From assembly GCF_001591605.1 (NCBI RefSeq), contig NZ_BCVF01000005.1:62001-126000 (forward strand): a stretch of 64,000 bases of DNA, given 5' to 3'. Below are positions 43,786 through 52,121 of this stretch, piece after piece (position 1 is the stretch's first letter; the number at the start of each line of letters is the position of its first letter). Position numbers and translations under genes: made by a program. The notes under the pieces are model-generated. The model saw nothing but the letters and a program-made list of their open reading frames with translations, made no database searches and was not told the DNA's origin. This DNA comes from Bacillus badius NBRC 15713 (GTDB taxonomy: Bacteria > Bacillota > Bacilli > Bacillales > Domibacillaceae).

Positions 43786-45090
43786 TTACTTTGTCAGCGC
43801 TTGCGTATTGGCAGGAGACAGCTGTTTGGCATGATTGACGACTTCCTTTCCCTTTTTCCAGACCGAGTGAACGTGATTCACACCAAATAAATATTGCAGT
43901 TCCTGATAGCTTCGTACATTCCATAAGACGATATCCGCCTGCTTGCCAGCCTCTAATGACCCAATTTGCATTTCGCGGTTTATCGCACAAGCAGCATTAT
44001 AGGTGGCGGCTGTTAGCGCTTCTGCCGGGGTCATTCTCATAGAAATACAGGCCAAATTCATTACGAGCGGCATCGAGGTAGTTGGCGAGGAGCCGGGATT
44101 GCAATCGGTCGATATAGCTACCGGGACTCCGGCATCAATCATTTTTCTTCCTTTTGCCGCCTCTTCTCTTAAATATAGAGCGGTAGCTGGCAAAAGACAG
44201 GCAATCGTTCCGGCTTTGGCCATCGCTTCGATGCCTTCGTCCGACACTTTAAGCAAGTGCTCCGCCGAGATAGCGCCTACTTTAGCTGCGAGCTCGGCAC
44301 CGCCATACGGTTCAATTTCATCGGCATGTATTTTCGGGATTAATCCATATGTCTTTCCCGCTTGTAAAATCCGCTCTGACTGCTCAGGGGTAAATACTCC
44401 TTTTTCGCAAAAGACATCATTGAACTCCGCCAGTCCTTCCTTCGCAATCACAGGCAGCATATCGGCAATTAGATGATCCACAAACTCATCTTCCCGTCCT
44501 TTGAATTCCGGCGGGACGGCATGAGCGCCCATAAATGTCGGCACCAGATCGATAGGGTGCCGCTGCTGCAATTGCTTCATGACCCGCAGCTGCTTTACTT
44601 CCGTTTCTATATTCATGCCGTAACCGCTTTTTCCTTCTACTGCCGTCACTCCATGGGCTAAAAAAGAATCTAGACGGCGGGCGGTTTGCTCGATCAATTC
44701 CGCTTCTGGCGCTTCCCGCGTCATGCGGGCAGTCGCGTGAATGCCGCCCCCCGCATTCATAATGTCCATGTAAGACGCGCCTTCAAGACGCATTTCAAAT
44801 TCGCGTGCCCGGCTTCCCCCGTATACCACGTGGGTATGCGGATCAACTAGCCCCGGTGTCACTAAACGGCCGGAAGCATCAACAACCCCCGCTTCGCTTA
44901 ATCGGTCTTTATAGCGTTTCTCTACTTCTGCCGTTGTCCCGGCCGCTTTGATTTTCCCGTCCTCTATCCATAAACTGCCGTCTTCAATTAAACCGAGCTC
45001 TGACATCGCTTCTTTCGAACGTGCCCCCTTGATATCAGAAGCGAGCGTTGCCAGTTGCGCAGCATGTTTAATCCAAATCGGTTTCGCCAT
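43786..45090 (-). CDS. hutI: Imidazolonepropionase
   Basis: A 434-residue amidohydrolase that opens the imidazolone ring to give formiminoglutamate, the third step of histidine degradation. The metal-binding start of the barrel is VDPHTHVVYGGSRAREFEMR (about residues 82-101), followed by SGYGMNIETE, the HADEI motif with its histidine ligand, and STDCNPGSSPT near residue 325. It overlaps hutU by one base (TAATG), so the two are translationally coupled. No hutG follows; the next element is a terminator and a parS-like site. Confidence 0.97.
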   Translation of the reverse strand: MAKPIWIKHAAQLATLASDIKGARSKEAMSELGLIEDGSLWIEDGKIKAAGTTAEVEKRYKDRLSEAGVVDASGRLVTPGLVDPHTHVVYGGSRAREFEMRLEGASYMDIMNAGGGIHATARMTREAPEAELIEQTARRLDSFLAHGVTAVEGKSGYGMNIETEVKQLRVMKQLQQRHPIDLVPTFMGAHAVPPEFKGREDEFVDHLIADMLPVIAKEGLAEFNDVFCEKGVFTPEQSERILQAGKTYGLIPKIHADEIEPYGGAELAAKVGAISAEHLLKVSDEGIEAMAKAGTIACLLPATALYLREEAAKGRKMIDAGVPVAISTDCNPGSSPTTSMPLVMNLACISMRMTPAEALTAATYNAACAINREMQIGSLEAGKQADIVLWNVRSYQELQYLFGVNHVHSVWKKGKEVVNHAKQLSPANTQALTK

Positions 45091-46763
45091 TATTGGTTTC
45101 CCTCCTCAAGCATAGGCATCTTAATTCCTTTCTCACGGGCCGTCTTCTTAGCAAGCTCATAGCCGGCATCCGCATGGCGGACGACACCCATCCCCGGATC
45201 AGTGGTCAATACGCGTGCTAGCCGTGCTTCTGCTGCTTTGGTTCCATCCGCCACAATGACGACTCCGGAATGCTGAGAATATCCCATGCCTACACCGCCT
45301 CCATGATGAAGCGAAACCCAGGTGGCTCCTCCAACGGCGTTGACCATCGCATTCAAAAGCGGCCAGTCCGATACAGTATCCGAGCCATCCTTCATCGCTT
45401 CCGTTTCGCGATTGGGAGAAGCCACTGAGCCGGAGTCCAAGTGGTCACGCCCAATAACAATCGGTGCTTTTAATTCTCCATTCGCTACCATGTCATTTAA
45501 AATTTTTCCGAAACGGGCTCGTTCCCCATAGCCGAGCCAGCATATCCGCGCAGGCAGCCCCTGAAACTCGATTTTCTTCTGTGCCATGCGAATCCAGTTG
45601 CATAAATGCTCGTTGCCGGCAAATTCACGCAGAATAGCCTCATCTGTTTTATAAATATCTTCTGGGTCACCTGATAAGGCTACCCAGCGGAAAGGTCCTT
45701 TTCCTTCACAGAACTGAGGACGGATATAAGCAGGCACAAAGCCGGGAAAGGCAAACGCCTTTTCTACTCCTTCATCCTTTGCCGCTTGACGGATATTGTT
45801 GCCGTAGTCAAACGTAACAGCCCCCTTTTCCATCATGGCAAGCATCGCTTTCACATGGACGGCCATCGAAGCTTTAGAAAGCTTCACATATTCTTCCGGG
45901 TCGGCCTGCCGAAGTTCAGCAGCTTCCTCTATCGACATATTCGAAGGAATGTAGCCGTTCAGCGGGTCATGGGCAGACGTTTGGTCTGTTAAGATATCCG
46001 GGATAAATCCCCTGCCCAGCATCTCCGGCAGAAGAGCGGCGGCATTTCCCAGCAATCCAATGGATAATGGTTTCCCCATCCTTTTTGCCTCTTCTGCCAA
46101 TTGAATGGCTTCGTCAAGAGAGTTTGTTTTCACGTCTGTGTAGCGGGTTTCAATCCGGCGGTCGATTCGCGTTTCATCGACATCCATGGCAATGCACACT
46201 CCGCCATTCATTGTTACGGCCAGCGGCTGCGCCCCTCCCATGCCGCCAAGGCCAGCGGTGACTGTCAGTGTCCCTTTGAGTGTACCGCTAAAATGCTGCT
46301 TCGCCAGCTCGGCAAATGTTTCGTATGTGCCTTGGACAATTCCTTGGGAGCCAATATAAATCCAGCTGCCTGCCGTCATTTGTCCGTACATCATCAGCCC
46401 TTTCCGATCAAGCTCATGAAAGGTCTCCCAATTGGCATAAGCGGGCACAATATTCGAATTGGCAATCAAGGCGCGCGGCGCATCCGGATGTGTTTTAAAA
46501 ACGGCCACCGGCTTTCCGGATTGAATGAGCATCGTCTCATCCGATTCCAAGTGCTTTAATGTTTTCACAATCGCATCAAAGGCTTCCCAGTTGCGTGCGG
46601 CCTTTCCGATCCCTCCGTAAACGACAAGCTGTTCCGGATGCTCTGCTACATCAGGGTCGAGATTATTCATTAACATGCGCAGCAGCGCTTCTTGCTGCCA
46701 GCCCTTCGTATGCAAATCCGTTCCTCGATAGCGCTTGACTTTCTCATTCGACATTATGTTCAT
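45090..46763 (-). CDS. hutU: Urocanate hydratase
   Basis: A 557-residue urocanase, which converts urocanate to imidazolonepropionate with tightly bound NAD+. The conserved [20 protein letters not shown] (about residues 170-189) is the NAD-binding region, and [15 protein letters not shown] holds the conserved cysteine near residue 410; [15 protein letters not shown] is near 480. GGGGG lies nine bases before the ATG. It is the first gene of the hutUI pair, with an AT-rich leader that has no HutP-type terminator, so its control must differ from that of hutH. Confidence 0.97.
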   Translation of the reverse strand: MNIMSNEKVKRYRGTDLHTKGWQQEALLRMLMNNLDPDVAEHPEQLVVYGGIGKAARNWEAFDAIVKTLKHLESDETMLIQSGKPVAVFKTHPDAPRALIANSNIVPAYANWETFHELDRKGLMMYGQMTAGSWIYIGSQGIVQGTYETFAELAKQHFSGTLKGTLTVTAGLGGMGGAQPLAVTMNGGVCIAMDVDETRIDRRIETRYTDVKTNSLDEAIQLAEEAKRMGKPLSIGLLGNAAALLPEMLGRGFIPDILTDQTSAHDPLNGYIPSNMSIEEAAELRQADPEEYVKLSKASMAVHVKAMLAMMEKGAVTFDYGNNIRQAAKDEGVEKAFAFPGFVPAYIRPQFCEGKGPFRWVALSGDPEDIYKTDEAILREFAGNEHLCNWIRMAQKKIEFQGLPARICWLGYGERARFGKILNDMVANGELKAPIVIGRDHLDSGSVASPNRETEAMKDGSDTVSDWPLLNAMVNAVGGATWVSLHHGGGVGMGYSQHSGVVIVADGTKAAEARLARVLTTDPGMGVVRHADAGYELAKKTAREKGIKMPMLEEGNQ

Positions 46764-46910
46764 TTTCTCAGCCCCCTTTATTCGTTATATTTATTTTATA
46801 TAGAAAATTCTATTATTTATTTATAATTTGATGATTATTTTATGCTTGGTTGAAAAGAAATTTATATTTCTCTCGTTTTTTACATTTTATTTCAGAACTT
46901 TTCTTTTTTT

Positions 46911-46945
46911 AAAAATAAAAGCGATTCAGCAGACACTGAATCGCT
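46911..46945 (-). terminator. Terminator of the AraC-type regulator gene
   Basis: The 10-bp stem AGCGATTCAG / CTGAATCGCT (46920-46929 with 46936-46945) is followed on the minus strand by TTTTATTTTTA. It lies between the regulator stop codon and hutU. Confidence 0.82.
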
Positions 46946-46977
46946 ACGCTTGTCCATTAAGACAGGGTTCCACTTTT

Positions 46978-48456
46978 CTATTTCTCATAAGACCCATAGC
47001 CTGACCGATAAGCTGATGGCGTAATGGATTCATAGAGCTTAAATTTAGCATTGAAGTACGTCTGATGGCTATATCCTGTTAACTGGGCCACTTCCGCCAG
47101 TGTTAAATCCGTTTCTTTTAAGAGCCGTTTAGCTTCTCTTAAACGCACTTGGTGCAAAGTATCGCGGAACGTCTGGCCCGACTCGGCAGCAAAGCGGCGG
47201 CTAAGTGTGCTTTTATTGATGCCTAATGCTTCTGCGCATGCGGCTAAGCTCCAGCCTGCATCCCAATAGTTAGCTTCCATTAACTCTCTCGTCTTCTCTG
47301 CAAGCGAGCGCCTTCCTCCTTTTAATTTCCCGTGCTCCTGAAGAAGCAAGCGGTCAATGAAAGACAGGAAGGCTTCGATAATTTTATACATGACCGGCTC
47401 ATGGATAATCTCTTGAAAGACAGTATGATAGCCGGCTTCCATAGAAGGGCTTTGGAGCTCATGGGACTTCATATGCCTGCGCACCTGCGCCAAAATACTC
47501 GTCAAACGAATGCGGATCATTTCCGGATCAGGATAAGGCGGAGCAACTGTCAGAAAAGCACTCTCCATCCAGTCGCGAATCACTTTTGATTCTCCCTTTT
47601 CCATCATTTCAACCCACTGCCGCTGTTCCAGCGGGGTTAAGAACGGATCTATTTCCCGGGAATTAGTTGTTCCCTCTCCCTCTAAAATAACATCGTAGCC
47701 TTCAAAGAAAATCTGTCTCGTCAGCTCGCGTGTTTTCTGATAGACCGCCTTGAACGTTTCCCCAGAGGACGCGGCTTGAATAACTATAGCAAGCGGTTCT
47801 TCCGTGCTCTCCTTCCATTCAGCAAAGAAAGCTTGATACTCCTCTTTACAAACCGCTTCCTCCCCCACCTCCTGTACACACAAAATAAAGCCGGACAAGG
47901 CGAATACCTGATGCCCGCCGCTGAAGGGATGATTCCGAAGCTGCTCATACACGAGCGGCAGCTTCGCTTGCTGCGGTGTTAGAAAAGCGGACATCATGAT
48001 CGGTTGGGGAACTGGCCGATCCAATAAAAAAAGGGCGGGATAATCAACCAGGCTGCAGTCTTCCTTTGGGACGCCCGTCAAAGAGACCAGCTGGTTGCGC
48101 TGCTCATACCGCAGCTGCTGGATGCATTTAATCATGTCCAGCGGAGAGAAAGGGCGAAACAACACATCTTCTGCACGGTAACGCAGCGCCCGATAAGCGG
48201 TCTGGAAGATTCTCTCTGAGGAAATGCCGAGCCAGCGAACGCCTTTTTTTCTTAACGTTTCTCCAAGCTGCGACTGTTGATCGGTCCAGCTATCCATATT
48301 TAAAATAGCCAGAGCGGCAGGCTCTCTCTCTAAAGCCTCTTCAAACTCTTGAACTGTCTTCCATACAAGCAGCCGGACCCCGGTCAGATGAGACTCAATC
48401 ATCCAGCGGATGCCTTGCGCTTCTAATTCATCCTTTGCTACTAAATGAATATTCAT
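46978..48456 (-). CDS. AraC family regulator with receiver-like N-terminus
   Basis: A 492-residue protein with a C-terminal AraC helix-turn-helix pair (about 390-485; ACAEALGINKSTLSRRFAAE and EVAQLTGYSHQTYFNAKFK). The first 120 residues fold-match a response regulator receiver in strand pattern, but the acidic pocket (KDELE at the start, NMDSW at the site) is not canonical, so phosphorylation is doubtful. The central region has no clear family. It lies directly upstream of hutU on the same strand, separated by a terminator. A role in hut control is conceivable but unproven. Confidence 0.82.
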   Translation of the reverse strand: MNIHLVAKDELEAQGIRWMIESHLTGVRLLVWKTVQEFEEALEREPAALAILNMDSWTDQQSQLGETLRKKGVRWLGISSERIFQTAYRALRYRAEDVLFRPFSPLDMIKCIQQLRYEQRNQLVSLTGVPKEDCSLVDYPALFLLDRPVPQPIMMSAFLTPQQAKLPLVYEQLRNHPFSGGHQVFALSGFILCVQEVGEEAVCKEEYQAFFAEWKESTEEPLAIVIQAASSGETFKAVYQKTRELTRQIFFEGYDVILEGEGTTNSREIDPFLTPLEQRQWVEMMEKGESKVIRDWMESAFLTVAPPYPDPEMIRIRLTSILAQVRRHMKSHELQSPSMEAGYHTVFQEIIHEPVMYKIIEAFLSFIDRLLLQEHGKLKGGRRSLAEKTRELMEANYWDAGWSLAACAEALGINKSTLSRRFAAESGQTFRDTLHQVRLREAKRLLKETDLTLAEVAQLTGYSHQTYFNAKFKLYESITPSAYRSGYGSYEK

Positions 48457-48760
48457 GATCCGTTCCTCTCCATTTTTAACGTTTTTCCTCCATGTTCTGG
48501 AACCAGTGTCCGTTAAAAAGCAAAATAATCGGCTTTATCCCTAAAAATATTATATAACGGAAAAGTCACAACTTGTCTGCGAAGCTAGTGTTCTTTCTTT
48601 TATTCCGTTCAAATTCTTTGCATTTTTCTTTATAATCAGTTTATTGGTCTTTTATTCCTTGCAGCAAGGATTGCAGGGACAGCTTGGTTACCACCAGCAA
48701 GTTTTATATAATGGGGGAAATGAGAAGATCGTTTCATCAAAAAAGAATGGAGGGTTTACA
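48457..48760. other. Divergent intergenic region (AraC regulator / modA)
   Basis: It contains the promoter of modA (48608-48636) and TATATAA-type AT-rich stretches. I looked for a molybdenum cofactor riboswitch and a ModE-type operator and saw neither. Confidence 0.5.
48608..48636 (+). promoter_or_regulatory. SigA-like promoter of modABC
   Basis: TTCAAA, a 17-base spacer and a perfect TATAAT at 48631-48636, 124 bases before the modA start codon. Confidence 0.55.
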
Positions 48761-49558
48761 ATGTTTCAAAAAATATGGCTGCTGATCGCCGTCTGCTTGC
48801 TGCTCCTGGCGGCTCCTGGATGCTCCGGCAGCAAGCAAACAGCTGATGACTCGGCTGCTGCTCCAAAGGAACGAGCAGAATTATTCATTTCTGCCGCCGC
48901 CAGCTTAACAGATGCGCTGGAGCAGCTGAAAACCTCGTATGAAAGTCAACATCCGGAGGTGACGTTAACTTTTAATTTCGGCGGTTCCGGCAAACTAGCC
49001 CAGCAAATTCAGCAAGGGGCTCCGGCGGATGTTTTTTTATCGGCCAGCCAGCAGGACATGAATACTCTGCAGGAGAAAAAGCTCATCCAAACAGATTCCC
49101 GGCAGGAGTTTGCCAAAAACACGCTCGTTCTGATTGCGAACAAAGACGATTCCCCTGATATTTCTTCCTTTGAGAAAATCGATCCCAAGCAAATTACACA
49201 CCTGGCTGTCGGAGAGCCGGAAAGTGTACCCGCTGGAAGGTATACAAAAGAAACACTTGAACACCTTCAGTTATGGGAACCGCTTCAAAGCAAGCTAGTG
49301 CTGGGCTCTGATGTGCGCCAGGTGCTGACCTATGTGGAGTCAAACAATGCCGATCTGGGGATCGTCTATTCGAGTGATGCCCAAATGTCAGATAAAGTAA
49401 AAGTAATCGCCGAAGCCAAGCCGGAATGGCATGAACCGATCGTGTACCCTGGAGCTGTCGTCGCCAGCTCTGAACATCCACAGGCAGCACAAGCCTTTTT
49501 AGACTATCTCACCAGCGAGCAGGGGAAGAAAATATTAAAAACCTATGGATTTAACTAA
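48761..49558 (+). CDS. modA: Molybdate-binding lipoprotein ModA
   Basis: A 265-residue binding lipoprotein (lipobox AAPGC, cysteine about residue 21). The mature part starts ELFISAAASLTDALEQL, the typical ModA sequence whose serines hold the oxyanion, followed by FNFGGSGKLAQQIQQGAPAD and YVESNNADLGIVYSSD. It captures molybdate or tungstate and passes it to ModB. The ATG at 48761 follows GGAGGG; the open frame extends 39 codons upstream but has no signal peptide there. It is the first gene of modABC. Confidence 0.96.
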   Translation: MFQKIWLLIAVCLLLLAAPGCSGSKQTADDSAAAPKERAELFISAAASLTDALEQLKTSYESQHPEVTLTFNFGGSGKLAQQIQQGAPADVFLSASQQDMNTLQEKKLIQTDSRQEFAKNTLVLIANKDDSPDISSFEKIDPKQITHLAVGEPESVPAGRYTKETLEHLQLWEPLQSKLVLGSDVRQVLTYVESNNADLGIVYSSDAQMSDKVKVIAEAKPEWHEPIVYPGAVVASSEHPQAAQAFLDYLTSEQGKKILKTYGFN

Positions 49559-49582
49559 CGTGGGGCAGGAAAGGAGCGCGCC

Positions 49583-50269
49583 ATGAGTACCTTGAGCTAT
49601 ACACCCTTGTTTTTATCATTAAAAGTGGCAGCCATCTCTACTTCCATTGTCTTTCTAGCCGGAGTGTTGTTCGCTTATCTTCTTGCCCGGCGGAATTTCT
49701 TTGGAAAGAGTTTTGTTGAATCGCTCTTTCTCCTTCCCCTCGTTCTGCCGCCAACAGTTGTCGGCTTTGGTTTGCTTGTTCTTTTTGGCAAAAACGGGCC
49801 GATCGGCAGCTGGCTTTTATCTTGGTTTGACGTCCAGGTTGTGTTTTCCTGGATCGGCGCGGTGATCGCTTCTGTTGTTGTTTCCTTCCCGCTGATGTAC
49901 CAAAGCGCCGCCGCCTCTTTTGAAAGCCTCGATCCAAGGTTGGAAAATGCGGCCCGGACAATGGGCGCATCAGAATGGAAGGTATTTTGGACTGTTTCTT
50001 TTCCGCTGGCCTGGCCTGGGCTGCTCGCTGGCTTAGTGCTTTCTTTCGCCAGAGGACTGGGAGAATTCGGCGCTACTTTAATGCTGGCAGGCTATATTCC
50101 GGGAAAAACCGATACAATTCCGATGGCTATCTATTTCGCTGTGGAAGCGGGTCATATGGAAAAAGCAACCTTTTGGGTCATCATGATTGTTGCGCTCGGT
50201 TTCAGCACGATCATGTGGCTGAATTGGTGGACAAAGCGCAATGTCCGCCGCTTTGCGAAAGAAACGTAG
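49583..50269 (+). CDS. modB: Molybdate ABC transporter permease ModB
   Basis: A 228-residue permease with five to six helices. The LPLVLPPTVVGFGLL segment (about residue 48) is characteristic of ModB, and the EAA loop that contacts the ATPase is ENAARTMGASEWKVFWTVSFP (core AARTMGASEWKVF, about 127). Late in the protein comes GLGEFGATLMLAGYIPGKT, again a ModB signature. It starts 24 bases after modA, behind GGAAAGGAG, and is followed by modC after 12 bases. Confidence 0.95.
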   Translation: MSTLSYTPLFLSLKVAAISTSIVFLAGVLFAYLLARRNFFGKSFVESLFLLPLVLPPTVVGFGLLVLFGKNGPIGSWLLSWFDVQVVFSWIGAVIASVVVSFPLMYQSAAASFESLDPRLENAARTMGASEWKVFWTVSFPLAWPGLLAGLVLSFARGLGEFGATLMLAGYIPGKTDTIPMAIYFAVEAGHMEKATFWVIMIVALGFSTIMWLNWWTKRNVRRFAKET

Positions 50270-50281
50270 GAGGAGAAGGAC

Positions 50282-50962
50282 ATGCTTGAAGTAAAAATCA
50301 AGAAAAAGCTGGCCCATTTTTCCTTGAATATCCAATGGCAGATGGAGGAGGAGATTTTTGTGCTGTTCGGTCCGTCCGGGTCGGGAAAAACAACGATATT
50401 GAACATCCTTGCCGGGCTGGACTCGCCTGATTCGGGCTCCATTCACTTAAATAGCCGCGTCTTTTTTGATGAACAGCAGGGAAGCCTTCCTCCCCAGCAA
50501 AGGAAGGTCGGCTACCTTTTTCAGGACTATGCTCTGTTCCCGCATATGACTGTGGAAAAAAATATCCATTATGGCGTCCCCAAAAAAGCAGAGGGCCGCT
50601 CAGCCCTGCTCATTGAGCAGCTGCTGGATGTTCTTGGAATTAGCCACCTGCTCAACAAGTACCCCCATCAAATTTCTGGGGGAGAAAAACAAAGAGTCGC
50701 GCTTGCCCGTGCATTGGCTACCGAGCCTTCTATTTTGCTGCTGGATGAGCCGCTTTCTGCTTTAGACCAGGAAACACGGATCGAGTGCCAAAATGAGCTG
50801 CTGCGTCTTCATGATCTATGGCGAATTCCATTTGTGATCGTCACACATGATCGGGACGAAGCGGAAAAGCTTGGAGATACGATTCTCTTTCTCGAAAAAG
50901 GACAGGTTCTTCCCGCTGATCAAGAGCAGGTTAGGGACAGAGACGAAACCGTCCGTCTGTAA
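50282..50962 (+). CDS. modC: Molybdate ABC transporter ATP-binding protein, short form
   Basis: A 226-residue ABC ATPase with Walker A GPSGSGKTT (about 29-37), the signature QISGGEKQRVALARAL, Walker B ILLLDEPLSALD and the switch histidine VTHDRDEAE. The typical ModC is about 350 residues and has a C-terminal molybdate-binding MOP/TOBE domain; this one ends soon after the ATPase domain, so the regulatory domain is missing. It closes the modABC operon; the PhzF-like gene begins 28 bases later and may be cotranscribed. Confidence 0.93.
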   Translation: MLEVKIKKKLAHFSLNIQWQMEEEIFVLFGPSGSGKTTILNILAGLDSPDSGSIHLNSRVFFDEQQGSLPPQQRKVGYLFQDYALFPHMTVEKNIHYGVPKKAEGRSALLIEQLLDVLGISHLLNKYPHQISGGEKQRVALARALATEPSILLLDEPLSALDQETRIECQNELLRLHDLWRIPFVIVTHDRDEAEKLGDTILFLEKGQVLPADQEQVRDRDETVRL

Positions 50963-50990
50963 AAATGAGTGTAGAATAGGAGTTTTCATC

Positions 50991-51785
50991 ATGAAGCTTG
51001 ATTTTGTCAAGGCTAGCCCTTCGCAAAATATGACAGTGTTAATCACCAACCAGCCGCCGGCAGCCCGGTATGCAGCTATTGCCAATACGGTGATGAGCTA
51101 TGAGTATGCCCACGCGGAACAGGTTGGATTCCTTGTTTCTCCCAAAACAGCCGACGCTGTGCTTCGCTTGGAAATGTCAGGAGGAGAGTTTTGCGGCAAT
51201 GCGGTGTTAACGGCCGCTGCTTACTGTCTTTATAAAGGAATAACAGCGAATGGCTGCTTTTTATTGGAATCTTCCGGTGCAAATCAGCCGCTGGCTTGTG
51301 AAGTAACGAAAAAGTCGTCTGCTTTCTTTGAAGCGAAAGCTGAAATGCCGGATCCGCTTTCGGTCGAAGCTTTAACGGTTCACGCAGACAGCCGGGCAGT
51401 TGACGGCCATCTCGTGCGCCTGGATGGAATCACCCACTTTCTGACCAGCTGCTGGCTGAACGAGGAGGAATTTGAGCCAGTTCTCAAACAGCTGATCGGA
51501 AACATTGACGACAAGGCGATCGGCATTATTCCATACCGGAAATTAACCGATGAAGCCTATGAAATCCGCCCATTCGTCTACGTAAAAGAAACCGGCAGCC
51601 AATTTTTCGAGCGGGCTTGCGGCTCCGGCACATTGGCTCTCGGCGTTTACTTGGGGAAAAAACGCCCATTGACAGTTCACCAGCCGGGCGGTGTCATTTA
51701 CGTGGAAACGGGTGAAAAAAATTTTATTGCGACAACTGTGCGCTTCACTTGTGAAGGTGTCATAAACCTCGAGGAGCAGCCCTGA
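50991..51785 (+). CDS. PhzF family phenazine biosynthesis-like isomerase
   Basis: A 264-residue protein with the diaminopimelate-epimerase-like fold of the PhzF family. The segment MSGGEFCGNAVLTAAAYCL (about residues 62-80) contains the conserved glutamate and GN pair, and ERACGSGTLALGVYLG (about 205-220) is the second half of the active site. Family members isomerise small acids, but most Bacillus members have no known substrate. ATG at 50991 follows TAGGAG by nine bases; the frame extends further upstream into modC and is not used. It could ride on the modABC transcript. Confidence 0.88.
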   Translation: MKLDFVKASPSQNMTVLITNQPPAARYAAIANTVMSYEYAHAEQVGFLVSPKTADAVLRLEMSGGEFCGNAVLTAAAYCLYKGITANGCFLLESSGANQPLACEVTKKSSAFFEAKAEMPDPLSVEALTVHADSRAVDGHLVRLDGITHFLTSCWLNEEEFEPVLKQLIGNIDDKAIGIIPYRKLTDEAYEIRPFVYVKETGSQFFERACGSGTLALGVYLGKKRPLTVHQPGGVIYVETGEKNFIATTVRFTCEGVINLEEQP

Positions 51786-51818
51786 ACCCCACTCCCATAA
51801 ATTGCATCGGGCTCTTTA

Positions 51819-51847
51819 TGATATTCCTCTCCTTCTGACCCATACTA
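51819..51847 (+). promoter_or_regulatory. SigG/SigF-type promoter of sspK
   Basis: TGATA (51819-51823), a 17-base spacer and CATACTA (51841-51847) fit the forespore consensus GHATR-N18-CATnnTA, with a perfect -10. It lies 45 bases before the sspK start. Confidence 0.7.
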
Positions 51848-51892
51848 ATAAAGCGTGGATACGCATGTTAACTCTGTATTTGGAGGAGAAAA

Positions 51893-52054
51893 ATGAGAAA
51901 CAAAGCCAAAGACTTTCCCGATGATAATATGACTGGAGAAGGCGAAAAAGCCAGAGCAAAAGCGCGGTATGCATCCAAGCGGGCAAACGGAACAACGAAT
52001 ACACACCCGCAGGAACGAATGAAGGCATCCAGCGAAAGAACAAGAGAATCTTAA
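51893..52054 (+). CDS. sspK: Small acid-soluble spore protein K
   Basis: A 53-residue protein with GGAGGAG five bases before the ATG. Its C-terminal half reads [20 protein letters not shown], which closely parallels B. subtilis SspK ([20 protein letters not shown]), and the N-terminus starts [11 protein letters not shown] in the same style. SspK is a minor SASP made in the forespore under SigG; its exact role in the spore core is not known. A forespore-type promoter stands upstream and a hairpin follows. It shows that the organism sporulates or descends from a sporulating ancestor. Confidence 0.93.
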   Translation: [53 protein letters not shown]

Positions 52055-52058
52055 ACCG

Positions 52059-52087
52059 GAAAGCAGGAGGTGCTCCCTCCTGCTTTC
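52059..52087. terminator. Hairpin between sspK and the MocR-type gene
   Basis: The 12-bp stem GAAAGCAGGAGG / CCTCCTGCTTTC with a 4-5-base loop lies between convergent genes. The T-tracts are short on both sides. Confidence 0.7.
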
Positions 52088-52121
52088 TTCGCTGGGCAGC
52101 ATAAACTGGCAGCAGCCATTG

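Noticed and set aside
46764-46977. A second HutP-type terminator before hutU
   Set aside because: The leader is AT-rich with only the short ATAGAA/TTCTAT dyad; the hairpin present belongs to the end of the upstream regulator gene.
48457-48760. Molybdenum cofactor riboswitch or ModE operator before modA
   Set aside because: No conserved Moco aptamer blocks and no ModE-like palindrome were found.
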